A stretch of DNA of 64,000 nt from Gordius sp. MW1 (lineage: Eukaryota > Nematomorpha > Gordioida > Gordea > Gordiidae): NCBI GenBank assembly GCA_964036665.1, contig OZ038526.1:33356001-33420000 (forward strand), in the 5' to 3' direction. Each line of letters begins with the position of its first letter. The first letter of the stretch is position 1. Below, piece by piece: positions 11,449 through 22,213 of this stretch. The notes below the pieces were generated by a model that ran no database searches, was not told where the DNA came from, and was given only the letters and a program-made list of their open reading frames with translations. Made by a program: the position numbers and the translations under genes.

Positions 11449-11454
11449 AATAAA
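11449..11454 (+). terminator. AATAAA poly(A) signal of the retrotransposon
   Basis: AATAAA lies 13 bases before the genomic poly(A) run (11467-11503), as expected at the 3' end of a retrotransposed transcript. Confidence 0.7.
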
Positions 11455-11465
11455 GCATGTCAATT

Positions 11466-11505
<40 letters not shown>

Positions 11506-11525
11506 AACAAGGAAGATGCTAATAG

Positions 11526-13934
11526 TAGTGTTGTAAAAAACCAAAGGTTTTTCGACCAGGTTATGGATATGGTTTGGTCTTGGTCTATTTTTTAAAAAGA
11601 CCTCAAGGTCTTTTGATCTGGTTTTTAGTCGACCTTTAGGTTTAGCCAATATTTGAAGAAGGTTTAGCCAATATTTGAAGAAAATGGTTGTTAGTCTATT
11701 TTGTTTGGCCAACCTTTAAGTTTAGTCATAATTTTGTTAATAACCCAAAGGTTTTTACCTGTTATTATTAGTCGACCTTTGGTTTGGCTTAGGTGTTTTG
11801 GGGTGGGGGAAAAATAATATATAATTTAATGAGTGAATTTAAAATTCAGCAATATAATTAATGGTAGCTTTTGAATTGTTCTGATTTGATTATAACAATG
11901 GTTGAGGGTGATTTTTAATATTGATACCTAGTTGTAAAATATAATATTAGGAATCAATCGTTTGTCAACCTAATTTGGTGACAATTGTCATAATTGTCGT
12001 TTATGAAGCAAAATAAATTGTTTTAACAAACATTGGTGGGGTATGGTGTCAAAAAATTGTTGCAAACTTAAAATTTAAATTTGTTACCTAAGTTTAGTGA
12101 CAATTGTCATAATTGTTATTTTTAAAGCTAGATAAATACTTTTAACGAAAATTGGTGGGTTAGTGTTAGATTCCTGCATGGGCCAGTAAACCCACCAACC
12201 CGCCCAGTCCCCAGCCCATAATGGGTTGGGCTGGGCTGGGTCGAGGAAAATAAATATTTTAATGGGCTGGGCTGGGTTAAGTAAATAATATATTTTAATG
12301 GGCTAGGCTAGGTTGGGCCTAAATAAATTTAATGGGCTGGGCTGAGAATTGTTGAATAATAAAAATTTAATTTTAAAATTAATATATTAATTCAAATTCT
12401 AATTAAGTTTTGCAATTCTAAATTTTAATTAACATCCGTAGCTTCGCTTTACTAATTTATTTTATTCTATTAACATGTTAAAACCACCAACTTTTAAATA
12501 TATTGATAACAACAATGCTAAAAGCACCTCAAATATATGGAAAGTATTTATTTTGGAAGTAGGAGAAACAACAAACCAACAGGAAAAGTTAAATGCAGGC
12601 TCTGTAATGCTTATCATTTTATTGTATTTTAATATATATTTAATATGAAAATAAATATATTTATACATTGTAAAGTGTGAATTAAATTTAGGAAGAAAAA
12701 ATATTTAAGATGGGCTGGGCTCGGCTGGGTTTTGTTAGGCATGGGCTGGGTTGGGCTGGGCTTAAAAAAAGTTTGTGAGCATGGGCTGGGTTGGATTGGG
12801 TCGACCTGAACTGGGTTGGGTTGGGCTGGGCCGGCAAAAAACCGGCCCATGCAGGACTCTAGTTAGGGTGTCATAAAATTGTTGCAAACTTAAAATTTAA
12901 ATTTGTCACCTTAGTTTAGTAATTGTCATAATTGTCATTTTTAATGCTAGATAAATACTTTCAACGAAAATTGGTGGGTTAGGGTGTCCTAAAATCATTA
13001 CACACTAAAAAAAAGTTATTAACGAGAAAGATAAATTAAAAAGGAGATTTTAGCTTCGATTTTCTATCTTTTTTTTCTCTGGCCACTTTTAAATTTGACA
13101 AAGCAATATAACCCTATGATTGATAAATGTTAATATTACTAGGTTGAAACCACATATTGTTTTAAAATAGTTTAAACTAAGTTATTACTATAAATAACGA
13201 AGATAAAAAATATGAATTAAACACAAGTATTATCGTGTAATTATTCTATTTAGACAACGTCACTATGATAAATTGACAATTAATTTTTAAAAATACTTTG
13301 TTGGAACATTTTTATGACACCCTAACCCACCAATTTTCGTTAAAATAATTTATCTAGCTTTAAAATTACAATTATGACAATTGTCACAAAGATCAGGTGA
13401 CAAACTTAAATTTTAAATTTTCAACAATTTTACGACACCCTAACCAACCAATGGTTGTTAAAACAATTTATTTTGCTTCATAAACGACAATTATGACAAT
13501 TGTCACCAAATTAGGTTGACAAATGATTGATTCCTAAAATTATATTTTACAACTAGGTATCAATATTAAAAATCACCCTCAACCATTGTTATAATCAAAT
13601 CAGTACAATTAAAAAGCTACCATTAATTGTATTGCTGAATTTTAAATTCACTCATTAAATTATGTATTATTTTTCCCCCACCCCAAAACACCCAAGCCAA
13701 ACCAAAGGTCGACTAATAATAACAAGTAAAACCCTTTGAGTTATTAACAAAATTATGACTAAACTTAAAGGTTGGCCAAACAAAATAGACTAACAACCTT
13801 TAGGTCTTTTCTTCAAATATTGGCTAAACCTTAAGGTCGACTAAAAAAACAGACCAAAAGACTTTTAGTCTGTTTTGGTTTAGTCGACTATGACCAAATG
13901 TCGGCTAAAAAACCCAGGTCTTTTTACAACACTG
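11526..13934. mobile_element. 2.4-kb foldback hAT-type element (TAGTGTTGTAAAA family)
   Basis: Termini TAGTGTTGTAAAA and its complement are flanked by an 8-bp duplication differing at one position: GCTAATAG at 11518-11525 and GCTAATAC at 13935-13942. The outer ~600 bases on each side are inverted copies of one another, for example TGACAATTGTCATAATTGTC against its reverse complement at 13.37 and 13.49 kb. No transposase frame is seen. An 8-bp duplication with short terminal repeats starting TAG/CAG is typical of the hAT superfamily. It contains a nested second element at 12167-12861. Confidence 0.75.
12167..12861. mobile_element. nested hAT-type element with GGGCTGGG arrays
   Basis: Ends TAGATTCCTGCATGGGCC and the complement of TAGAGTCCTGCATGGGCC form near-perfect inverted termini. 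Flanks GTTAGTGT (12159-12166) and GTTAGGGT (12862-12869) match at seven of eight bases. Both ends are filled with repeats of GGGCTGGGCTGGG type; the centre is AT-rich. It interrupts the larger foldback element and is therefore younger. Confidence 0.75.
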
Positions 13935-13942
13935 GCTAATAC

Positions 13943-15045
13943 AAGTCAAATTTTAATAAAGGTAATTAATATTTATTTTTCTAAGTATTTAACACGGGTA
14001 ATTACCTTACATTATAGTTCCTTGTATATAGAGATTGCGGGTAAACTACTAGAGAAGAGTATGATAAGAAAATACCACTAATTAGTACTCAATTTAAATG
14101 ATAGTTTTATAATGATAGTTTTATAATGCATTTTGATCATTTTATTCATGCATGCTTCATTTCTAAACAACAAAATTCAACTAAAAATTAATATTCCTCG
14201 TGGTTTAGTAAATTTATTTTTTAAGGTTTATACTTTTTAATGATCATGATGTAGCTAACTTTATAAAAGCAAATACAACTGGCACCGCCAAAACCGGGCA
14301 TGGATGGGCTTTTTGTTATAAATTGCGGGCCGGGCTTGGACGAACGTTATGGTAATAAAACGAGCACGGGACGGGCCTAGCTATTAGTAGGAGCAAAACT
14401 TTTTATTTTAATATATAAAAATGTTGTTTTTTATGATGTTAATCAAATTTTATTAGTAAAACTTAACAGTATAATTAAATCTATAAAAATATTTGTTCTT
14501 TTATTATTCAAAACTTGTGATTTTTAAATACGCGGATTCCTAGATTATTTATAATTTAGTAAGGAGATCGTGCAAAATTAAATAAAATAGGTATAAATAG
14601 TTATATAAAATTAACCTTGCATAAAGTTTTAATTCTTATAAATGGTTTTATGCATCTTCAAGTACTACTAGTAAAATTTAACGGCGCGTTACTTGTTGGA
14701 AGAAACAAAAGCCTGTTTGAGGCTGATATCGTTAACATGATTAATATTGAACATTTTCAACATATAAATAAATGATTCATTTAGTAGTGACATAAAATGT
14801 TTAAATAGTCACAGAATATATTAGAATTTTTTTGGGAAGTTTGTAGACTGGGCCGCTTTTCAAAGTATCATAGGGGCTCGGGTTCATAATTTTATTTTAA
14901 CGGTACAGAGGCAGGACAATTTTTTTTAAACAATGGCCCTAATTAGCACAAGCAGAAAAATTGGAAGGAGCTATTTGCAATTTGCGTCGCTGAAGATATT
15001 ATTAATGCATTTTTTACCAAATACCAATTATATATACTGAAAAAA
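13943..15045. other. AT-rich intergenic region with decayed GC-rich repeat
   Basis: No gene is recognised. At 14280-14395 there is a GGGCCGGGC / CGGGACGGGCC segment like other decayed hAT-type termini in the window. A 16-bp unit is doubled near 14099-14128. Confidence 0.4.
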
Positions 15046-15222
15046 TACGTAGCTGGGGGGCTTCACCCCCCGGCCCCCCGTTGGGAACTCCGCCCCCACC
15101 CCCTGGTAGGGGCTCCGCCCCCAGACCCCCCTCTACTCGGGGGCTTCGCCCCAATTTTTGTTTAATAGTATTATGAAATAAATTTTTTTGGAAACCCCAC
15201 CTTGAGGCAATCCTGGCTGCGC
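15046..15222 (+). repeat. CGTAGCC-family repeat with GC hairpin cluster
   Basis: Begins ACGTAGCTGGG and ends TCCTGGCTGCGCC, the termini of a family seen about ten times in the window. The inside is unusual: stacked small hairpins such as GGGGCTTCGCCCC and GGGGCTCCGCCCC in otherwise AT-rich DNA. Confidence 0.6.
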
Positions 15223-15499
15223 CTATGCTTACCTTAAATGTAAATCATGCAAATTAAAATACACAATAATTTATTAATTGCTATGCAATTTATGGGCTCG
15301 TTTTTTGGTGTCCGTCGTCCGTCCGTCGTCCGTCGTCCGTTACCCTCCCTATCTATTTGCATTGGGTATATTAGGTTATCGCTTTTTTAAATTAATGCAT
15401 GAGAAAGAGGTGCCCCACCCCTCATCCCTATCTCATGCATAAGAGGTGCCCCACCCCTCATCTCTATCTCCCTCGGTGTGTTATATATAAGATTTGTTA

Positions 15500-15745
15500 A
15501 ATTATCTATTATATAATAAACATAAATAAAAGTTGTTTACTTTTAATTGCTATGCAATTTAACTAGTTATATAATAAACATAAATAAAAGTTGTTTACTT
15601 TTAATTGCTATGCAATTTAACTAGTTTTTGTTATATAATAAACATAGATAAAAGTTGTTTACTTTTAATGCTATGCAATTTAACTAGTTATATAATAAAC
15701 ATAAATAAAAGTTGTTTACTTTTAATTGCTATGCAATTTAACTAG
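15500..15745 (+). repeat. ~60-bp tandem repeat, about four copies
   Basis: Units contain TATATAATAAACATA, AAAGTTGTTTAC and TTGCTATGCAATTTAACTAG. About four occur in a row, and a partial unit recurs at 15976-16034. Each unit contains the AATTGCTATGCAATT palindrome also found at the element ends. Confidence 0.8.
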
Positions 15746-15769
15746 TTTTGGGGTTAGAATCCCGGAGTT

Positions 15770-16740
15770 TTTTTTGACTCTTATGATTGTTCTTGTACTA
15801 TCATTGATAATAAGAATTTTTGGCCGTCCGCTGGCTGCTGACCAATGAAAAAAATGACCATTGGCCAAAATGTGAATCGAAATTATTTTTTTCGTTTTTT
15901 TTTATTATTATGATTGTTCCTGTTTCTACCATTGCTATTATGACTTTTTGGCCGTCCGCTGGCTGCTGACCAATGTTATATAATAAACATAAATAAAAGT
16001 TGTTTACTTCTAATTGCTATGCAATTTAACTAGTTTTTGGGTTAGAATCCCGGAGTTTTTTTTGACTCTTATGATTGTTCTTGTTACTATCATTGATAAT
16101 AAGACTTTTTGGCCGTCCGCTGGCTGCTGACCAATGAAAAAAATGACCATTGGCCAAAATGTGAATCCGAGTTTATTTTTTCGTTTTTTTTGACTATTAT
16201 GATTGTTCCTGTTACTACCATTGCTATTATGACTTTTTGGCCGTCCGTTGGCTGCTGACCAATGGAAAAAAATCACCATTGGCCAAAATGTGATTCGAAA
16301 TTTTTTTTTCGTTTTTTTTGACTATTATGAATTTATATCCACTTTTACCGTGTCCTGGCTGCTGACCAATGGAAAAAAATGACCATTGGCTAAAATGTAA
16401 TTCGAAAATTTTTTTTTAGTTTTTTTTTGACTATCATGAATTTATATCCACTTTTACCGTGTCCTGGCTGCTGACCGATGGAAAAAAATGACCATTGGCC
16501 AAAATGTGATTCGAAAATTTTTTTTAGTTTTTTTTTGACTATTATACGTTTATATCAACTTTTACCGTGTCCTGGCTGCTGACCAATGGAAGAAAACGAC
16601 CATTGGCCAAAATGTGATTCGAAATTTTTTTTTCCGTTTTTTTTTACTCTTATGAATCTATATCCACTTTTACCGTGTGCTGGCTGCTGACCAATGGAAA
16701 AAAATGACCATTGGCCAAATTTTATATATAGCCTAAAAAT
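15770..16740 (+). repeat. tandem hairpin-unit array
   Basis: About seven units of ~107-130 bp. Each holds CTGGCTGCTGACCAATGG, an A-rich loop and CCATTGGCCAAAATGTGA. CCAATGG and CCATTGG pair as a hairpin. Apparent reading frames through the array are by-products of the repetition. Confidence 0.85.
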
Positions 16741-17452
16741 TTATTATAGATGGTCTAACAGACAGCCAACTATGTAATATATATTTTTAACCTTATAAAT
16801 GCATATATATTTTTTTATTGGGTTAATATATTTCATTTAATTAGATTGTGATTTCATAGAAAACCTAAAAAGTAATATTTAAAAAAATAATATAGGTATT
16901 AGATTCTAATTTACGATAAAATATATCGATAGAAACTAACACAAAATTCGAAACCTCCTTCAAAGGTATAAGCATAGCCCGTTATTTCTAATTAAATTGA
17001 ATCTACTATTAAACTCAAACACGAATTGTACTTTATTAGATGGCGCGCGTAAGTTTATATAATTAGTAAAATTTTTCTACGTGTCATAGATATTACACCG
17101 CACGTGTGGCAGGGAAATGTCCGATATTTTTAAAATGAAAAGGTATTTTAGGAATCTGAAAAGGTTATTTTACCCCCGGCCGCCCTGGGCACCTACGGGT
17201 AAAGTTTCGAGCGAATCGGGCTGGTAGTTTAAGAATTTAGCCCTTTTTTAAAACTAAAAAAAACTTTTTTTTTAATTTTTTTTTTACATTAAATTAATAT
17301 TTTGTTTTTGTTAATACCATTGATAATATGACTTTTTGACAGTCCGCTGGCTACTGACCGACGAAATATTGATTTTCTAAACATAAAACACAACTTTATT
17401 ATTTCATTATCTATATAAATAACATAATAACTTCTACTATTTTAAGCCAACA

Positions 17453-17518
17453 TGGTATAGTGGTTATAGCGCCGGCTTGTGAACTGGAGGTGTGGGTTTC
17501 AAGTCAGGGAGGGCACAA
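17453..17518 (+). ncRNA. tRNA-like segment (Pol III box A and box B)
   Basis: GCCAACATGGTATAGTGGTT fits a tRNA acceptor strand plus box A; GGTTTCAAGTC downstream resembles box B with one extra T. A GGCTTGTGAACTGGAGGT middle resembles the anticodon region of tRNA-derived SINE heads. The acceptor, anticodon and T stems do not pair well, so it is not a working tRNA. A second copy lies reverse-complemented at 32451-32520. Confidence 0.5.
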
Positions 17519-17905
17519 ATTTATTTTTTAATTTTTTCAAATTAAATTAATATTTGTTGATGTTAATACCAATGATAATATGAATTTTTGACCGTCCGCT
17601 GGCTACTGACCAATAAAAAAATGACCATTGGCCAAATAAATCGAAATTTTTTTTCGTTTTTCAATTGGTTAACATTGATAATTACCCTATGTCCTCCCCT
17701 ACAAGGGCCTATAACTAATTAACTAATTATTTTGCATCTAATACCCCCTATAGGCATTCTCGCCCCTTCCCACCTTTCTCGCCCATAAATTGCATAGCAA
17801 ATATGCTACGTTTATACGGAGTATAGAAGAGTTCCCCCTTCCCCTCTTCCCTTCCCCTACTACCCTTCCCTTCTCCCCCTTCCCACGAGGGCCGAAGGCC
17901 CGAGT

Positions 17906-20700
17906 TTTTTAAAACTTAACGATCAATAAAAAGTCGAGATCTCGCCGAAAAAATCTCGTATCGTCTCGTCTCGATCAAAATTCTCGTCTCGATCTCGACT
18001 CCATTTTTTAACCGAAGTTTTTCTCGGTTTTTCAGCATCACTATTGTTTATTTAGTATTTTGGTAAATACTTATTTTTAAGTTAATATTGATATGAATGT
18101 TTTACAACGATTCCGGAACTTAAGTAATTTGGGAAGATAAACAACCCGATTTACTAATTTAAACCGCGAATCAACAACAGTTAGCTCTAATTTATTTGCC
18201 ATCTATTGCGATTTTAGATGACAGAATAATTTGGCTAACTACATTCCTAAATCTTTAAGCATGTGATATGAATAAGTACATTGACATATAACGTTATCAC
18301 TCTTAATGGAATGGAGCTCATCAAAGTCTAGGCTTCAACGCATCTTACTCACCTTACTTTCAGCGCCCCACTATAACTTTGTTAAGGCCCCTAGGCGCGA
18401 TATCCCCACTTTAAAATTCAGGTTAAAACTATTCCCATTTTCATATATAGGCATTTTGCTCTGCACTATAATAATTTATTGGCAAATCGATTTTCCAAGT
18501 TCTCTATTTTTTAATAACCTTTTGACCATCTCCTTTAATCAACTCGTACCATTAGATTTCACCATCTCTTGCCCTCCTAGCCCATTTTTGTATTATCAAT
18601 CTAGACAGGATGCCATTATGGATTAAATTTTGATGGACTCCAGTGTTAATGGAGAAGCCTTATATTGTCCCTGCCGTAGTTCCAACAAATATTCTCCTGT
18701 ATATCTTCTGTTACCTTCACAGAGAAAAGGTGCTTTTAAATACTTGACATTTCCAAATTTTTATTTTAATCAACAAATTACATATAATTAACCAATTTTG
18801 TGATTTTTTTAATATTTATCCCATGATATTCTTCAAGACATCTTAAGTAGAATTAGTTGTCTTTAAAAATTCCCTAAACCATTTTTGGATAACCTTTCCT
18901 TAACTTTGAACGTATAACTAAAGGCATTCCCACCCCGGCCTGGCACGCGGCCCAAAAGTTCGGCTAACATGTCGGTCTTGGACTTTTTGTTCAAAAGATA
19001 TTACGGGGCCTGGACGAGCCTTAAGGCAACAAAACGGGTTCGGGCGAGGCATAAATATTAATAAAGTTAGGCTCCGGGCCGCAAATTAAAATTATGTTTT
19101 TATTTTTGCAATTTAATGTAAAAAATGTTAAGTTTTTTTTTGAATATTTTTCCAAATTATATAATTAAATAATGTGTACATTTATGACTTAAACGTTTTC
19201 CTCCAACATTTGTTATCGCAAATTTTAGATTGGCGAATCTTAAAAGTTTGAATCTTTTAATTGAGGAAATAAAAATTAAAGAAGAAATGTAGATTTTAGA
19301 AAATAATAATAACCCTGAATTAAATTTCCAAAATTTATGTACCGCTACATGTGCCATTTAATAAAAACCTCAGAACGAGTGTTGGAAGAAATGCCAACAC
19401 CTTAAGATTGAGAATCATTGCTATTTTTTTTAAAAATTATTTAGGAACATTTTTGAGGTATATATTATAATTTGTATATAGAGAAAAATTTAAATAAAGG
19501 CGTCAAAATATATACTTTTTGTATTTTTGGAACGGGCTTGAGCCAAGCCCAGGATTGCAAAAAATTGGCGGGTCATACACTACTAATATTTTAACGGACA
19601 CAGGTCGGAACCGGGCTTTTAAATTATTTACACGGGTGGGCCAAGTCAGCTGAAACTCGTTACAAATCTCTACGTGTAACTCCTTACCATATACTAATAA
19701 AACCATAGACTGCCAAACAGTTGATTTTTACTATTAAAATCATTCAGACACAAGAATAGCTGCCATCTGTTGGAATAACTCAACAACAAGTATATTTATA
19801 CTTCTCCAAGATATAATATTGAAGAAAATAAATAAGACTAATAGCTTAATTTATAATTTAATAAAAATAAGCAAATTAATACAATAAATTATGCTGAAAT
19901 CTATTGTTTGATTACAATTTCTCACAAAATGGCGATTGCTACATATGCTGAAAAATAATCAGCTGTTCGGCAGTCTATTGTTTTATTAGTCTATGCTCCT
20001 TACCATTGACTTTATCGCTTTAGATTAAATACTATCTAATATTCAACCCTTATTCTGTATATCGATATCAAGAGAAGAAATATGTGTTCTAAACCTAATT
20101 CTTGACCCGACCTCAATTATATACCAATAGCAACAATAACTTCAGATATCATAGTCCAGTTCGCTGGTTTAAAATCCAATATATTATCTCGCCTAGAAGT
20201 TTTACCGAATCGGGGTCTAAGTAGCAGAATGATAAAAAAGTAGCAGAAAAATATTTTTTTAGATTATCAATATATTAGAATTAAATCTCAAATGGGGAAG
20301 GAATTTGATGTGCAAATAACCCTAACCCTAACCTAAAACGCCAACCTAAAACACTAACCCTAACCCTCCTTAATATATTAAGTCCTGACTAATCTTGATC
20401 TGTTCTGACCAATCTTGATCAGTTCTAACCAATTTGGCTGCTATTTTTCTGCTACTTTGACCGGGTGCCAGTTTTACCACTAATGTATCAGTAATGTATT
20501 CAAATGTGTTTATTTAATTATAATTGTTTTGTGATGGCCTAGAAATGTGTATTCGATTAGCGAGGTTAACCAATTTACTTTTACCTATATACACGTTTCT
20601 GTATTTAGCATTTATTGTTGTGTTTTCCCTTTCTGAATATACTATAGTATCGATCTCGACTCGTCTCCTGTTGAGTCTCAGAACTACTGCTGCGTCTCAA
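17906..20700. other. intergenic, decayed repeats, no gene recognised
   Basis: Contains a CTCGTCTCG block (17.93-18.03 kb), a piece shared with 6.4 and 46.4 kb (18.12-18.33), and two decayed GC-rich hAT-type segments (18.92-19.08 and 19.53-19.69 kb, with GGCCTGG / GGGCC words). An open 106-codon frame at 18306-18626 has no recognisable domain. Confidence 0.45.
20310..20372. repeat. interstitial telomere-like CCCTAA repeats
   Basis: AACCCTAACCCTAACC, then degenerate spacer units, then ACTAACCCTAACCC. They match the C-strand of a TTAGGG repeat interspersed with variants. This supports an animal with TTAGGG telomeres but does not prove it. Confidence 0.55.
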
Positions 20701-21829
20701 AACTAGGGGAGGGGGATTTATCTCGGAAAATGTGAGAAGTATTGGCACCTTTAATATCAATTTTCAAATAATTTATTTTGCCACTTTCGCTTCCAATAAC
20801 AACGATAGGTATATGTAACTATGTAACCACGAAACGAATTACAGTACAATGATAATAGCGCGGGGATATAAATTTCTAGCGATTAAACAGGGGGGAAAAA
20901 TTCATTCTAAGGTGGGCAATTCTAGTTCTCTTAAGTATTGGAGGAAGGAACTATTTGGAGTAACGTTTGGAAAATAACGTTCTGCCCGGTATCGATTTTC
21001 GTTGGGCTTTTATAGGTTCGATTTTGTTGGCCTGGATCTTTATCCTTGAAACTTCTTTACTTTTCTAACCCATTTTTCCACGCCAACTTTTGACGAATGG
21101 CCCTAACTTCCAAGATTTTTCCACGGCCTTTGGCAACTTCGGCTGACAGTTCTAGTTTTCCCCTACGTTTCTTGTGCCAATTTAATATTTATTACTAGGG
21201 TTTGTTGTATCCTTGCTTCTTTTTGATCCAACCTTCGGGCCAAGTCGTAATTTACGGCTTTGTTTTGCTGTATCCTTGTGCCATTTTGTTAACAACCCAA
21301 ACTTCTGTGACCTTCCTTCGTTCTTAGCCCTCCTTCCGAAGCGCGTCACGTGCGCTTCCTATTATGGAGTGGGTCTCATGGATATGACACCTTCTTTTTT
21401 TCTGGGATCAAGTCTCGGGGGGGGGGGGGTCTCTTGTTGCGTGTTCACGGTGATTGGGTCGCGCAGGTGGGTGAAGCAGGTGGTTGGATCAGGTGGGTGA
21501 AACAGGTGGTTGAGTTTTCTCGGCTGTCGGTCCTTATCTTTGTTATTTGTCAGCCGGGCTATTGGGACTCGTCTAATTCATCGCCGTGGTAGGGTACCTG
21601 CTATGAAATATAAATGCTGCCTGATCCCTAATACAGGATCAGTAGCCCTATCGTCTTCTACATCAAAACCTTTTTACGTAATAATCGCTTTTATTTCCAA
21701 CCACAACACAAAATTTTCCTATTAACATATGGGGAATAATTGATATCAAATGGCAAGCCAAACGCAAACCAATTATATAATTAACACGCCAAACGGGGGG
21801 GGGTTTATGTGCATATTAGGGCCATTATC
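20701..21829. other. GC-richer region beside the Gypsy remnant; possible LTR or UTR
   Basis: Less AT-rich than its surroundings, and lies downstream (minus-strand sense) of the integrase. It could include the element's 3' UTR or LTR, but no repeated LTR copy, polypurine tract or TG...CA boundary could be fixed. A run of about 12 G lies at ~21418-21429. Confidence 0.3.
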
Positions 21830-22210
21830 CGGTGGAAGTGGTCATTTCCATAATATCTTGTTCTTTCTTTTCTTCCAGCGTGAAATTTTTCAGTCTCTCC
21901 TCAATCTCCTCAAATACATTCGTCGGGGGCATGTCGTCTGTCTGGGTTCCTACATTTTTGAACATCTCTTGCTTTTTGGCCTCCGCCACTCTTTCCCTGG
22001 TCCATCTCTTCTTGATTCCTTTTGTCGTACATTTTCTTCCCCAGCACTTCCAGGGACACGTCTTCCATTGTGGGTCCCTCGTTCGTTACATATGTAACAG
22101 ACGATTCCCTCTACTTGCACGTCGGACCAATACCTACATTGCCATGTCCGATGGCTATCGTACCGCAAGCAGATCTGGCACTGGAGCTGTCATAAAATAG
22201 ATTTGATTAA
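21830..22210 (-). pseudogene. unidentified Cys-rich frame downstream of the integrase
   Basis: In minus sense after the integrase stop, a frame reads CQICLRYDSHRTWQC then VCYICNERG, a CXXC...H...C...CXXC pattern like zinc-binding knuckles. A second frame then continues as a charged helical stretch (TRERVAEAKKQEMF, FEEIEERLKNFTLEEKKE) to a stop near 21830. At least one frameshift separates them. It could be a lineage-specific 3' frame of the Gypsy element or an unrelated fragment. No function is assigned. Confidence 0.35.
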
Positions 22211-22213
22211 CCC

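Larger units (their letters stand above)
8498..11503 (+). mobile_element. non-LTR retrotransposon with C-terminal restriction-like endonuclease, poly(A)-tailed
   Basis: A LINE of a type different from the one at 2.7 kb, with no APE endonuclease. One long frame has an N-terminal zinc finger, RT, a zinc knuckle and a C-terminal RPD...D nuclease-like region. It ends with a 3'UTR, AATAAA at 11449-11454, and a run of 37 A (11467-11503). Four further fragments of the family lie at 40.39-41.39 (-), 42.19-43.45 (+), 56.2-56.74 (+) and 63.13-63.25 kb (+). The true 5' end may lie before 8498. This architecture fits the R2/R4/NeSL/Utopia-type group; the clade is not determined. Confidence 0.85.
15288..17905 (+). 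mobile_element. hairpin-array repeat element (plus-oriented copy)
   Basis: Bounded by GCTATGCAATTTATGGGC (~15282) and its complement GCCCATAAATTGCATAGC (~17790), followed by a GC hairpin GGGCCGAAGGCCC (~17890). Order inside: CCGTCGT microsatellite, a ~60-bp tandem repeat, hairpin units of ~107-130 bp, single-copy-like DNA, a tRNA-like segment, then the end. The same order occurs reverse-complemented at 32.17-35.49 kb, and an end fragment at 30.0-30.25 kb. No protein frame is recognised. Superfamily unknown; a non-autonomous element is the simplest reading. Confidence 0.65.

Noticed and set aside
17453..17518. True tRNA-His/Pro gene
   Set aside because: Boxes A and B are present but acceptor, anticodon and T stems do not pair; kept only as a tRNA-like segment.
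18306..18626. 106-codon open frame (MEWSSSKSRLQRILLTLLSA...)
   Set aside because: The DNA is part of a dispersed repeat also found near 6.5 and 46.5 kb, and no domain is recognisable.
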